A DNA stretch of 64,000 nucleotides from CBFHTC01 sp965658815 (lineage in GTDB: Bacteria; Pseudomonadota; Alphaproteobacteria; Rickettsiales; Rickettsiaceae), in assembly GCA_965658815.1 (NCBI GenBank), contig CBFHTC010000002.1:47505-111504 (forward strand). The letters run 5' to 3'. The notes under the pieces are model-generated. The model searched no databases. It saw nothing but the letters and a program-made list of their open reading frames with translations, and had not been told where the DNA came from. The translations under genes were made by a program, and so were the position numbers. Of the stretch, positions 9,312-16,814 are shown piece after piece (the first letter of the stretch is position 1; the number at the start of each line of letters is the position of its first letter).

Positions 9312-9752
9312 ATGTTGATATTATCAATAAGTATGATATTTTTTAAAGAAGCCTATAAAGAGTCCTTAAAATCTAAAGGTTTACCTGTAGGCGCAGTCTT
9401 AGTAAAAGACAATAATATTTTATTTCGCGCATCTAATCAAAGTAAAATTAATCCATTTTTGCACGCTGAGGCTATAGTGATAGCAGAAGCATATGATTTT
9501 AATATAGATCTATCTTTATGCGAGATTTATGTTACTCTTGAACCTTGTTTATTTTGTGCGTCTTTAATTAAAATGTCTAGGTGCAAAAAAGTGATTTTTG
9601 GACTTAGTAATGAGAAATTTGGCGCCTTGGTAAGTGAAAATTGTTTATGCAATAAGAAAGGAGTTTATAGTAATATTAATTTTGAACAAAATATTAATTA
9701 TAATGACTTGATAGCTAATAATTTAAAAAATTTTTTTCTTAAAAGGCGATGA
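9312..9752 (+). CDS. tadA: tRNA-specific adenosine deaminase
   Basis: TadA converts the wobble adenosine of tRNA-Arg(ACG) to inosine. The protein shows the zinc deaminase core: HAE (His51, proton-shuttling Glu53) and PCLFC (Cys79, Cys82). The segment after it, KMSRCKKVIFGLSNEKFGA, is typical of TadA rather than of free-nucleotide deaminases. ATG 9333 would give an N terminus closer to the usual length. It is divergent from the ABC exporter. Confidence 0.88.
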   Translation: MLILSISMIFFKEAYKESLKSKGLPVGAVLVKDNNILFRASNQSKINPFLHAEAIVIAEAYDFNIDLSLCEIYVTLEPCLFCASLIKMSRCKKVIFGLSNEKFGALVSENCLCNKKGVYSNINFEQNINYNDLIANNLKNFFLKRR

Positions 9753-9757
9753 TGCTA

Positions 9758-9786
9758 TTGTGATTGATTGTATTTTTTGTTATAAT
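9758..9786 (+). promoter_or_regulatory. Promoter of the FTR1-like gene
   Basis: TTGTGA (9758-9763), 17-nt spacer and a perfect TATAAT (9781-9786), beginning 6 nt after the tadA stop. The ATG follows 22 nt after the -10, so the leader would be very short, and no Shine-Dalgarno sequence is seen. Confidence 0.6.
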
Positions 9787-9808
9787 ACTTTTATATTAAA
9801 TTTGTATA

Positions 9809-10543
9809 ATGCTTGATACTATTTTTGTTGTATTTAGAGAATGTATTGAAATTGCAATTATGTTAAGTGCGATATATAAAGTATTCTTGTCTCGAGATAA
9901 TTTTTTTGCATCTTTTTATAGAGGAATTGTTGCCGGCAGTTTTGCCTCGGTTTCCATATTTTCCTTCTTGTTTTTTATATTTTCCTTCTCTCCTCTTTTT
10001 ACCCTTATGAGTTTAGAAATTTTTCAATTTCTTACTTTGTTTATTAGCTTTATGATGATGCTCTGGGCAGTTATGACTATGAGGATTAATGGAAAAGAAG
10101 ACGATAATTTAAATAATGAATCTGTCTTCTATGTTTCTTTTATTACGATGTTTCGTGAAATTACTGAAACTTTATTATTTGTAATTACTTTTCATTTTAA
10201 CAATAACCTGACTTTGTATCAATCTTTTGAGTCTGTGCTTCTAGGCCTTGTTCCCGGGCTTATAATAGGTCTTTTATCTTATTTGTCGGTTATTAGACTA
10301 GAACATCCTTATATTTTATCTATACTGCACTTCTTTTTAGTCTTAGTTACTGCTGACATCTTTCAAAAATTTGTCGAAATGGTTTATTATGTTTTTGATA
10401 TTTCTTATTTAAATTATGTTATATTTGATTTACAAAGTTTACTTAATTTAATTGAGAATACGGAATTTGTTCTATATAAAGTTCTTTCTTTTTGCAGTGT
10501 TGTTATATTGGTTTATTTATATCGTTTAAAATTTCTTGATTAA
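9809..10543 (+). CDS. FTR1-family (oxidase-dependent iron permease-like) membrane protein
   Basis: A 244-residue polytopic protein with about seven hydrophobic segments. Two R-E-x-x-E motifs sit in membrane segments: RECIE at residues 10-14 and REITE at 116-120. These paired motifs are the hallmark of the FTR1/EfeU iron permease family. The rest of the sequence is divergent. No EfeO or EfeB partner is nearby, so iron uptake is inferred from the motifs only. It has its own promoter. Confidence 0.68.
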   Translation: MLDTIFVVFRECIEIAIMLSAIYKVFLSRDNFFASFYRGIVAGSFASVSIFSFLFFIFSFSPLFTLMSLEIFQFLTLFISFMMMLWAVMTMRINGKEDDNLNNESVFYVSFITMFREITETLLFVITFHFNNNLTLYQSFESVLLGLVPGLIIGLLSYLSVIRLEHPYILSILHFFLVLVTADIFQKFVEMVYYVFDISYLNYVIFDLQSLLNLIENTEFVLYKVLSFCSVVILVYLYRLKFLD

Positions 10544-10564
10544 ATTAATTTTTTTTAATATAAT
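10536..10564 (+). promoter_or_regulatory. Promoter of the YciB-like gene
   Basis: TTGATT (10536-10541), 17-nt spacer and TATAAT (10559-10564); the ATG lies 26 nt after the -10. It overlaps the stop codon of the upstream gene, so the two genes are probably separate transcription units. Confidence 0.6.
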
Positions 10565-10590
10565 GTTATTACTTAAAAAATGATCTTACT

Positions 10591-11067
10591 ATGAATTTTT
10601 TTATTTTTCTTATCTTTATATTAATATATAATTGGTATAATTTAAAGTTAGCATCAGCTTTTTTGGTGATATATAATATGATTTTCTTAATTCGACACTA
10701 TTTTATTATCTCTGTTTCAAAAAGCATTTTATGTATTATTACTATTGCGGCGAGTATCTTAATGTTTCTATTTGATGATATTGCCTTTTTGCAGCATAAA
10801 TTTACAGTTACTTTATTGGTTTTATATTTTGTGACTTTATATAATAAAGCATTTATGGCATATATTTTTCATGAATTGGAATTACAGAGCACTAATATGA
10901 GACTATTTAATAGTAGGTTTGCTAGATGTATTTTGTTTTTTGCTGTGTTAAATGAATTTATAATTCATTATTATACTATTAATATTTGGGTATACTATAA
11001 AGTGTTTGTTGTGTTATCTTTGATAATAATTTTCTATAGCAATTATTTGCTCTTGAGAAAAAAATAA
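10591..11067 (+). CDS. yciB: YciB/septation protein A-like inner membrane protein
   Basis: A 158-residue protein with about five membrane segments. The pattern FDDIAFLQHKFTVTLLVL, followed near the end by FARCILFFAVLNEFI and WVYYKVFVVL, follows the YciB/IspZ family. There the matching conserved stretches read roughly FIKWKPT, then W-x-x-FF-x-x-x-x-LNE, then FKVFG. YciB links cell-envelope synthesis and division in other bacteria. It is shorter and more divergent than typical members (about 180 residues). Confidence 0.62.
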   Translation: MNFFIFLIFILIYNWYNLKLASAFLVIYNMIFLIRHYFIISVSKSILCIITIAASILMFLFDDIAFLQHKFTVTLLVLYFVTLYNKAFMAYIFHELELQSTNMRLFNSRFARCILFFAVLNEFIIHYYTINIWVYYKVFVVLSLIIIFYSNYLLLRKK

Positions 11068-11086
11068 AATTTTCTTTGTTTATATA

Positions 11087-11115
11087 TTGATTATTTCCCT
11101 ATTTTATGTTATATT
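11087..11115 (+). promoter_or_regulatory. Promoter of the polytopic membrane protein gene
   Basis: TTGATT (11087-11092), 17-nt spacer and TATATT (11110-11115), 20 nt before the ATG. Confidence 0.55.
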
Positions 11116-11135
11116 TTAGCAATTCTTAAAAAAAT

Positions 11136-12398
11136 ATGTTTTTAAATTTTATAGGATGTCTTCTTTGCATTGCGTATGGAGTGTATTTTGCAGGTATGGC
11201 TGCTCCCATTATTTGGCTTAATGGCCTACATAAAGAGTCAGATCGTTCTTTATATGTTGGTTCTTTGTTTATAATATCAATTGTTTCTATGTCAATGGGT
11301 ATTGTATTTCCTATAGTGATAATCGCTATATATTTGATCTATTTAAGTTATTCGATTTATAAATCTAATATTAATTTACTCTTTGGTTTATTGTTAACAG
11401 CTGTTATTATACTGCATTATTTTTATGATTTGATATTAGCAAGTAAGTTTTATCCCCATCTTTTTTCTTTCTATATCATACTTTTGTTATCCTTACTTCT
11501 ATTCATGATGTTTAATTTTTATATAATAACTTATAAAGAGAGTGTTTTGTTCTCGCTCTTTTATGTCATCATCATAATATATAATACATTTTTATTTCTT
11601 CGTTTGTCGGGTAATGACATAACAGATAATATAATAAAGCTATTCAATGAGGTGAGTCAATTGGATTTTCAATCACCATCACTGGAAACTTATTTTATTG
11701 CTCAATCAAAGTTGTTATATTTCATTGACTCTTATGGTTTGTTACTTTTTTTTGTATTCACCACTACAGCATTATCTTTTGAATTTTTATTATTTACTAT
11801 ATCTTTTCTACCATTAATTACTACGTCTAGATTTAAAAATAAATTGTTATTTTTTTTCTTATCATTATTATTATTTTTTATTCTACTGTTAATTTTTATA
11901 CCGATTATTTCTGGATTTAAAGATTTTGATTCTATGACGATTCAAATTATTTCTGCTATAGGAATTATATTAATATTACTCTATAGATCACTGTTCGTGT
12001 ATTATAATACTTTTTTTCAATATAAATTTTTATTGGTTTCTGATTTGTTTGAGGGATTTTATCTATATATTGTCACTGCCGTTTTATTTTACTTAACATA
12101 TCCTGCGCAAATAATTTTATTAATCTTTCTTACGGCATATTATCATTTTGTAATAATACCTTATTTTATAATGCAAAAAGATCATACAGTCTTGCATTTT
12201 TCATTACTTCAAGTAGATGTAATCTTATCGCGTTCCGTTTTTTATGTAATAAATATTTTTTGTGGCTTCATTGAGTTAGTTGCGTTGTTGTTGTCGTGTC
12301 CACTATTTTCTGGTATGGCAGGGGCCGTCATCAGAATACTATATATTTATCTCCTCTTGCACAGCAGAGACAAAGATGTCTGTAAAATAAAATATTGA
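11136..12398 (+). CDS. Polytopic membrane protein of unknown function
   Basis: A 420-residue, extremely hydrophobic protein with about eleven to twelve predicted membrane segments. One larger polar stretch lies around residues 165-190 (NDITDNIIKLFNEVSQLDF), and the C terminus is short and basic. I recognise no motif. It carries its own promoter and sits between the YciB-like and Ppx/GppA genes. A carrier or an envelope-lipid enzyme would both fit the topology, but nothing in the sequence decides between them. Confidence 0.6.
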   Translation: MFLNFIGCLLCIAYGVYFAGMAAPIIWLNGLHKESDRSLYVGSLFIISIVSMSMGIVFPIVIIAIYLIYLSYSIYKSNINLLFGLLLTAVIILHYFYDLILASKFYPHLFSFYIILLLSLLLFMMFNFYIITYKESVLFSLFYVIIIIYNTFLFLRLSGNDITDNIIKLFNEVSQLDFQSPSLETYFIAQSKLLYFIDSYGLLLFFVFTTTALSFEFLLFTISFLPLITTSRFKNKLLFFFLSLLLFFILLLIFIPIISGFKDFDSMTIQIISAIGIILILLYRSLFVYYNTFFQYKFLLVSDLFEGFYLYIVTAVLFYLTYPAQIILLIFLTAYYHFVIIPYFIMQKDHTVLHFSLLQVDVILSRSVFYVINIFCGFIELVALLLSCPLFSGMAGAVIRILYIYLLLHSRDKDVCKIKY

Positions 12399-12411
12399 TA
12401 TAATATGTTAT

Positions 12412-13779
12412 ATGTATAAAGTAATTATCGATTTTGGGTCTTGTGCTGTCAAGATATATATATATGAATTAGTAAACACTGTTTACAAAGAAGTTTATAT
12501 TATGCGATTTAAATTAAACTTAATTAATTTAGTTATTGATGGCGAAATTGATCGTCAAAATGTCTTCTTTATTGATTGGGCTCATGCGATGAGAGTGATT
12601 GAGAATTATAAAGTAAAAAAAAGCGATATACATATTTATGCTACTTCGATTTTGCGCACTTATTCTCACGCAAATGAATTATGCGGTATCCTAGAAAAAG
12701 AATATAATATTAAAATTCATATTTTACAAGGAGAAGATGAGGCTGGTATCGTTGCAAAAGGCGTCATTTCTGCTACTCCTTATGTTGATGGAGTAGTTAT
12801 AGATTTAGGAGGAGGTAGTATTGAGTTTATGTATGTATATAAAAATAAAATTATGTCTGTTAAGTCTTATGAGTTATCTAAAAACGTTATACAAAACTTT
12901 GAGCATTTAATTACGGAGTTTTGTCAAGTAAAAAATATTTATTTAGTTGGAGGTCTATTGAGAGTTGTTGCCAAAAAGTATATGAATAAAATATCTTATC
13001 CTTTAGGTATATTACATAATTTTAGCTCAAAAACAGAGAGGTTTTTAAAATATGTTGAATTTATTTTAGATAATAAATTATATTTATCTAATGAATTATT
13101 AGGCTATGAGATATTAAGAATTATGTTAAATAACACTACCGCCAAAAATGTTATTGTTTCTAGTTATGGTTTAAAGGAAGGTTTAAAAATTACTAAATTA
13201 ATGAATTTAAAAAAGGATATATTTACATACAATGAGAATATCAAGATGATGAGAGCTAATTTTATTGGTGTCATAAAAGATGAATTGGTAAGCAGTTATG
13301 TAAATAATATCTTAAAGATATTTAATTTAGAAAAAGATTTGTTATGGATTAACTTGATTGAAGATTATATAACATTTATGAGTTTTAAGTTAGGAGACTT
13401 TGATTCATCGACAAATAAAAAATCTTTAAGTAATTATATTTTATATACCACTATTCCTTATACTCATAAATATCGTTTAATGTTATATATCTTGATTAAT
13501 GGAGATATTGATCTATTATTTGAAGAAGATGAAATTATCTCTAAGTTTAAACATATGTTTACTAAAAAAGATATTATTTACCTGAATATTATATATAATA
13601 TGTTGTTTATTACATTTTCTATTCAAGGAACTTTTTTAATTAAAAGTCAGGTTTGTTTTAAGAAAGAAGATGATATTCTGCGATTTATATTTTATAAAGG
13701 AAAAATATCGTCTTATATTTTTAGATCCACCTTAAAAAAGATGAAATATATTAATGATAAAATAATGGAAGTATCGTAA
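12412..13779 (+). CDS. Ppx/GppA family phosphatase
   Basis: Member of the actin-fold exopolyphosphatase / pppGpp phosphohydrolase family (455 residues). Visible are the N-terminal phosphate loop MYKVIIDFGSCAVKIYIYEL, the segment HIYATSILRTYSHA and HILQGEDEAGIVAKGV (family E-A motif). The second phosphate loop VVIDLGGGSIEFMYV lies near residue 130. The second half is divergent. The substrate, polyphosphate or (p)ppGpp, cannot be told from sequence. The first loop has Ser-Cys where DxGSNS is usual. Confidence 0.82.
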   Translation: MYKVIIDFGSCAVKIYIYELVNTVYKEVYIMRFKLNLINLVIDGEIDRQNVFFIDWAHAMRVIENYKVKKSDIHIYATSILRTYSHANELCGILEKEYNIKIHILQGEDEAGIVAKGVISATPYVDGVVIDLGGGSIEFMYVYKNKIMSVKSYELSKNVIQNFEHLITEFCQVKNIYLVGGLLRVVAKKYMNKISYPLGILHNFSSKTERFLKYVEFILDNKLYLSNELLGYEILRIMLNNTTAKNVIVSSYGLKEGLKITKLMNLKKDIFTYNENIKMMRANFIGVIKDELVSSYVNNILKIFNLEKDLLWINLIEDYITFMSFKLGDFDSSTNKKSLSNYILYTTIPYTHKYRLMLYILINGDIDLLFEEDEIISKFKHMFTKKDIIYLNIIYNMLFITFSIQGTFLIKSQVCFKKEDDILRFIFYKGKISSYIFRSTLKKMKYINDKIMEVS

Positions 13780-13860
13780 AATTTTGTAAATTATTTGAAA
13801 TAGGGTCTTTTAAATTGAATAAAAGTGTGATACTATTGATGAGTCTTATAAAAGAAAAAC

Positions 13861-14172
13861 ATGTTAAATTACAATATAATAAAAAAAATTAAGGTGACAG
13901 AAAAAACTTCTCAAGATTTGTATGTTAAAGAGAACGTAGATCATTGTCGAAAATATACTTTTATTGTTAATAAAAAAAATAAAAAACCAGAGATTGAAAG
14001 CTTTATTGAAAAATTTTACAATGTCAAGGTTTCAAAGGTAAATATTTTAAATCAAAAAGGAACTGAAAGAGTTTTTAGAAAAACAAAAGGAAGAACTAGT
14101 GATCAAAAGAAAGCCATTGTTACACTAGAGAAAGGGTATAAATTAGATATCGAGGTAGCAAATGTCACTTAA
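13861..14172 (+). CDS. rplW: 50S ribosomal protein L23
   Basis: L23 sits at the polypeptide exit and docks trigger factor and SRP. The 103-residue product has the family core: TEKTSQDLYVKENVDHCRKYTFIV, then an internal helix, and a C-terminal strand with KKAIVTLEKGYKLDI. It leads a five-gene ribosomal cluster but is not preceded by rpsJ-rplC-rplD, which normally come before it. It overlaps rplB by 11 nt. Confidence 0.93.
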   Translation: MLNYNIIKKIKVTEKTSQDLYVKENVDHCRKYTFIVNKKNKKPEIESFIEKFYNVKVSKVNILNQKGTERVFRKTKGRTSDQKKAIVTLEKGYKLDIEVANVT

Positions 14173-14986
14173 GAAGTATAAACCCACCACACCAGGTCTG
14201 AGACATAAAATTAGTTTAGATAATGCTAATTTATGGAAAAAAAGACCCGAAAAATCTCTTACTATGGGTATGAAGTCCTCAGGTGGGCGAAATAACTATG
14301 GTAGAATGACAATCAAAGGTATTGGAGGCGGAGTTAAGAAGCTTTACAGACAGGTGGACTTTAAAAGAAATATTCTTGGCGATTATATTGTTGAAAGAAT
14401 AGAGTATGACCCTAATCGATCAACAAATATTATGCTTGTTAGAGACTCTAATAAAAAGCCTTTTTATTTCTTGCACGCTGAAGGTGTTAAAATAAATGAC
14501 ACAATAGTCAATTCAAATGAAAAAGCAAAGATTCAATCTGGAAATTGTCTTCCATTGAAGTATATTCCTATGAACACACTGATTCATAATATTGAATTAA
14601 AAAAACTTAAAGGAGGTCAAGTCGCTCGTAGTGCTGGAACTTATTGTGAGCTTATGTCTAAACAAGATGGTTATGCTCAGATAAAAATGTCCTCTGGAGA
14701 GTTGAGAAAAATTCATTTAGATTGTTTGGCTACAATTGGTATTGTTGCTAATCTTGATCATAAAAACACCAAATATGGTAATGCTGGTGTAAGGCGTAGA
14801 TTAGGACATAGACCGAAAGTAAGAGGTGTTGCTATGAACCCTGTGGACCATCCTATGGGAGGAGGAGAAGGTAAAGCTTCTGGAAGAGCAAACTCTCCGT
14901 CTAAATGGGGGACATCAATTAAAGGCGTTAGAACGCGTCGTAACAAAAGAACAAATAGTATGATACTAAAAAGAAGAGGTAAATAA
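14162..14986 (+). CDS. rplB: 50S ribosomal protein L2
   Basis: L2 (274 residues) supports the peptidyl transferase centre and subunit joining. The family pattern is clear: KKYKPTTPGLRHKISL at the start, SSGGRNNYGRMTIKGIGGG, and the C-terminal loop near MNPVDHPMGGGEGKASGRA with the conserved His. Length matches bacterial L2. It starts inside the end of rplW and is followed by rpsS after 1 nt. Confidence 0.97.
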   Translation: MSLKKYKPTTPGLRHKISLDNANLWKKRPEKSLTMGMKSSGGRNNYGRMTIKGIGGGVKKLYRQVDFKRNILGDYIVERIEYDPNRSTNIMLVRDSNKKPFYFLHAEGVKINDTIVNSNEKAKIQSGNCLPLKYIPMNTLIHNIELKKLKGGQVARSAGTYCELMSKQDGYAQIKMSSGELRKIHLDCLATIGIVANLDHKNTKYGNAGVRRRLGHRPKVRGVAMNPVDHPMGGGEGKASGRANSPSKWGTSIKGVRTRRNKRTNSMILKRRGK

Positions 14987-14987
14987 T

Positions 14988-15266
14988 ATGAGATCACTAT
15001 CAAAAGGTCCTTATATAGCGGAGTCTTTATTAAAAAAAGTTGAACAAAAAAATCAACTACCAGTAAATGATTCTCAAAGGTATAAACCAATTCGTACTTG
15101 GAGTAGAAGGTCTGTGATTGTGCCAAAAATGATAGGCTTTTCATTTGAAATACATAACGGAAAGAGTTTTGAAAAATTACTTGTACAAGATAATATGTTA
15201 GGGCATAAGCTAGGTGAATTTGCTCCTACTCGTAAATATCCCAAACATCCGGTTAACAAAAAATAG
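14988..15266 (+). CDS. rpsS: 30S ribosomal protein S19
   Basis: S19 (92 residues) binds 16S rRNA in the head of the small subunit. The signature runs from MRSLSKGPYIAESLLKKVE through IRTWSRRSVIVPKMIG to GHKLGEFAPTRKY. Length and motifs are normal. It lies between rplB and rplV in the usual order. Confidence 0.97.
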   Translation: MRSLSKGPYIAESLLKKVEQKNQLPVNDSQRYKPIRTWSRRSVIVPKMIGFSFEIHNGKSFEKLLVQDNMLGHKLGEFAPTRKYPKHPVNKK

Positions 15267-15274
15267 GTAAAAAG

Positions 15275-16025
15275 ATGATAAAAAATATTGTGGCAAAAGC
15301 GACTATTAAAAATTTAAAGGTTACTCCTCAAAAGCTTAATCTGGTTGCTGGGTTGATTCGTAGAAAAAAAGCTGATGATGCTCTTTTGCAGTTGAAGTTT
15401 TCAAAAAGAAGAATAGCATTTGATGTATATAAATGTCTAAAGTCTGCTATTGCAAATGCTGAAAACATATCCCAAATATCAGATGTATTATTTGTTAATG
15501 AGGTTTTGGTTGGCAAATCTATATGTATGAAGAGATTTAGAGCTAGAGCTCGAGGTAAGTCTACTAGAATACATAAGTTTTTTAGTAACCTTACTATTAC
15601 TTTAAATACTTACGAAGGGGAAAAATCAGAAGTTGTTTTAAACTCAAGTGAAATCAATAGCCCAGTGAAAGCTGAGGCTAAAAGCCCAGTGAAAGCTGAG
15701 GCTAAAAGCCCAGTGAAAGCTGAGGCTAAAGCTGANNNNNNNNNNNNNNNNNNNNNNNNNNNNNNNNNNNNNNNNNNNNNNNNNNNNNNNNNNNNNNNNN
15801 NNNNNNNNNNNNNNNNNNNNNNNNNNNNNNNNAAGCCCAGTGAAAGCTGAGGCTAAAAGCCCAGTGAAAGCTGAGGCTAAAAGCCCAGTGAAAGCTGAGG
15901 CTAAAGCTGAGGATAAATTTATAAGATCAGACGAGAAAGTGCCTCTAATTAAAAAGGATAAAAAATCTAAAAGATCTGTAGATCAAAAATCATCAAATTC
16001 TAACGTTAACACAAAGGTATCATAA
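15275..16025 (+). CDS. rplV: 50S ribosomal protein L22 with a repetitive C-terminal extension (interrupted by assembly gap)
   Basis: The first 120 or so residues are a normal L22: KNLKVTPQKLNLVAGLIRRK, SAIANAEN, RFRARARGKSTRI. L22 lines the exit tunnel. Past the family end the protein continues into tandem SPVKAEAK octapeptides, three before and three after a run of N. It then ends in a lysine-rich tail finishing just before rpsC. The frames before and after the 97-N gap differ by one base. A true gap of 96 nt (four 24-nt units) or 99 nt would join them, so the apparent frameshift is most likely a gap-length artefact. The stop overlaps the rpsC start (TAATG). Confidence 0.9.
15658..15910 (+). 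repeat. 24-bp tandem repeats encoding SPVKAEAK in the L22 tail
   Basis: The unit agcccagtgaaagctgaggctaaa (24 nt, eight codons) occurs three times before and three times after the assembly gap. Each block ends in gctga(g), as AE. Copies are identical at the DNA level, consistent with recent expansion. The motif resembles the SP-K/KAEAK repeats of histone H1-like tails. Confidence 0.92.
15736..15832. other. Assembly gap (97 N) inside the L22 repeat
   Basis: Run of 97 undefined bases exactly within the 24-bp repeat array, where short reads are expected to collapse. The length is an estimate, since it breaks the reading frame by one base. Confidence 0.98.
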
Positions 16026-16657
16026 TGGCTCAAAAGATAAATCCAATTTTTTTTAGAATAGGTAAATTTAATAATACTTGGGATACAAAAGCATTTTTTA
16101 AAAACAAAGCTGATTATGGAGATTTTGTTGTTAAAGATATAAAATGCAGAAAGATGCTTTTGCGTGATTATAGATCAGCTCAAATTTCAAAAATATTTAT
16201 CTCTAATCCTAACAAACTTGATATTAATGTCAATATTTACGTATATAAAACATCTAGTATTGTTGGAAAACAAGGAGACCTTATAGAAAAATTAAAAACT
16301 AAAATTTGTAATATCTTTGATATCAAAAGTAAAAATTTAATATTAAATGTTTCTGAGGAAAAAAGACCAGATATGTCAGCTAATATCTTAGCCACAAAAG
16401 CTGCTCAACAGATTGAAGAAAGAGCGGCTTTTAAAAGAGTTATGAAAAATGTTGCAGATCTTGCTATGAAAAGTGGTTGTAAGGGAGTTAAAGTTCAAAT
16501 GTCAGGGCGTTTGGCCGGAGCAGAGATCGCGAGGTCTGTTTCTAATACTCGAGGTTCCATTCCTTTGCATACTTTAAGAGCAAAGATTGATTATGCACTT
16601 CAAGAGGCAAATACAGTCTATGGTGTGATAGGAATTAAAGTTACTATCTATTCTTAA
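16025..16657 (+). CDS. rpsC: 30S ribosomal protein S3
   Basis: S3 (210 residues) lies at the mRNA entry channel and has helicase-supporting basic residues. It shows the KH-type region with SIVGKQGDLIEKLK and the C-terminal core GCKGVKVQMSGRLAGAEIARS and LRAKIDYALQEANTVYGVIGIKV. It starts within the rplV stop (TAATG). The normal continuation of the operon (rplP, rpmC, rpsQ and others) is absent; a nucleotide transporter follows instead. Confidence 0.96.
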   Translation: MAQKINPIFFRIGKFNNTWDTKAFFKNKADYGDFVVKDIKCRKMLLRDYRSAQISKIFISNPNKLDINVNIYVYKTSSIVGKQGDLIEKLKTKICNIFDIKSKNLILNVSEEKRPDMSANILATKAAQQIEERAAFKRVMKNVADLAMKSGCKGVKVQMSGRLAGAEIARSVSNTRGSIPLHTLRAKIDYALQEANTVYGVIGIKVTIYS

Positions 16658-16814
16658 TATACTTATATTTAATCATTAATTACAAGAAAGTTCTATCTTT
16701 ACTATTTGTTCTTATTATTTTTTTATAAATTTATATGATTTTTTCTGTAATATTGTATATTTTATATTGTATATTGATATTGTTTGTGCTATATTGTAAA
16801 AAAACTCTTTTATT

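Noticed and set aside
14758..15144. Minus-strand 128-residue frame over rplB/rpsS
   Set aside because: Lies wholly inside two certain ribosomal protein genes on the other strand.
15736..15850. Frameshift in rplV making L22 a pseudogene
   Set aside because: The shift coincides with an estimated-length N run in a tandem repeat; a gap of 96 or 99 nt restores the frame.
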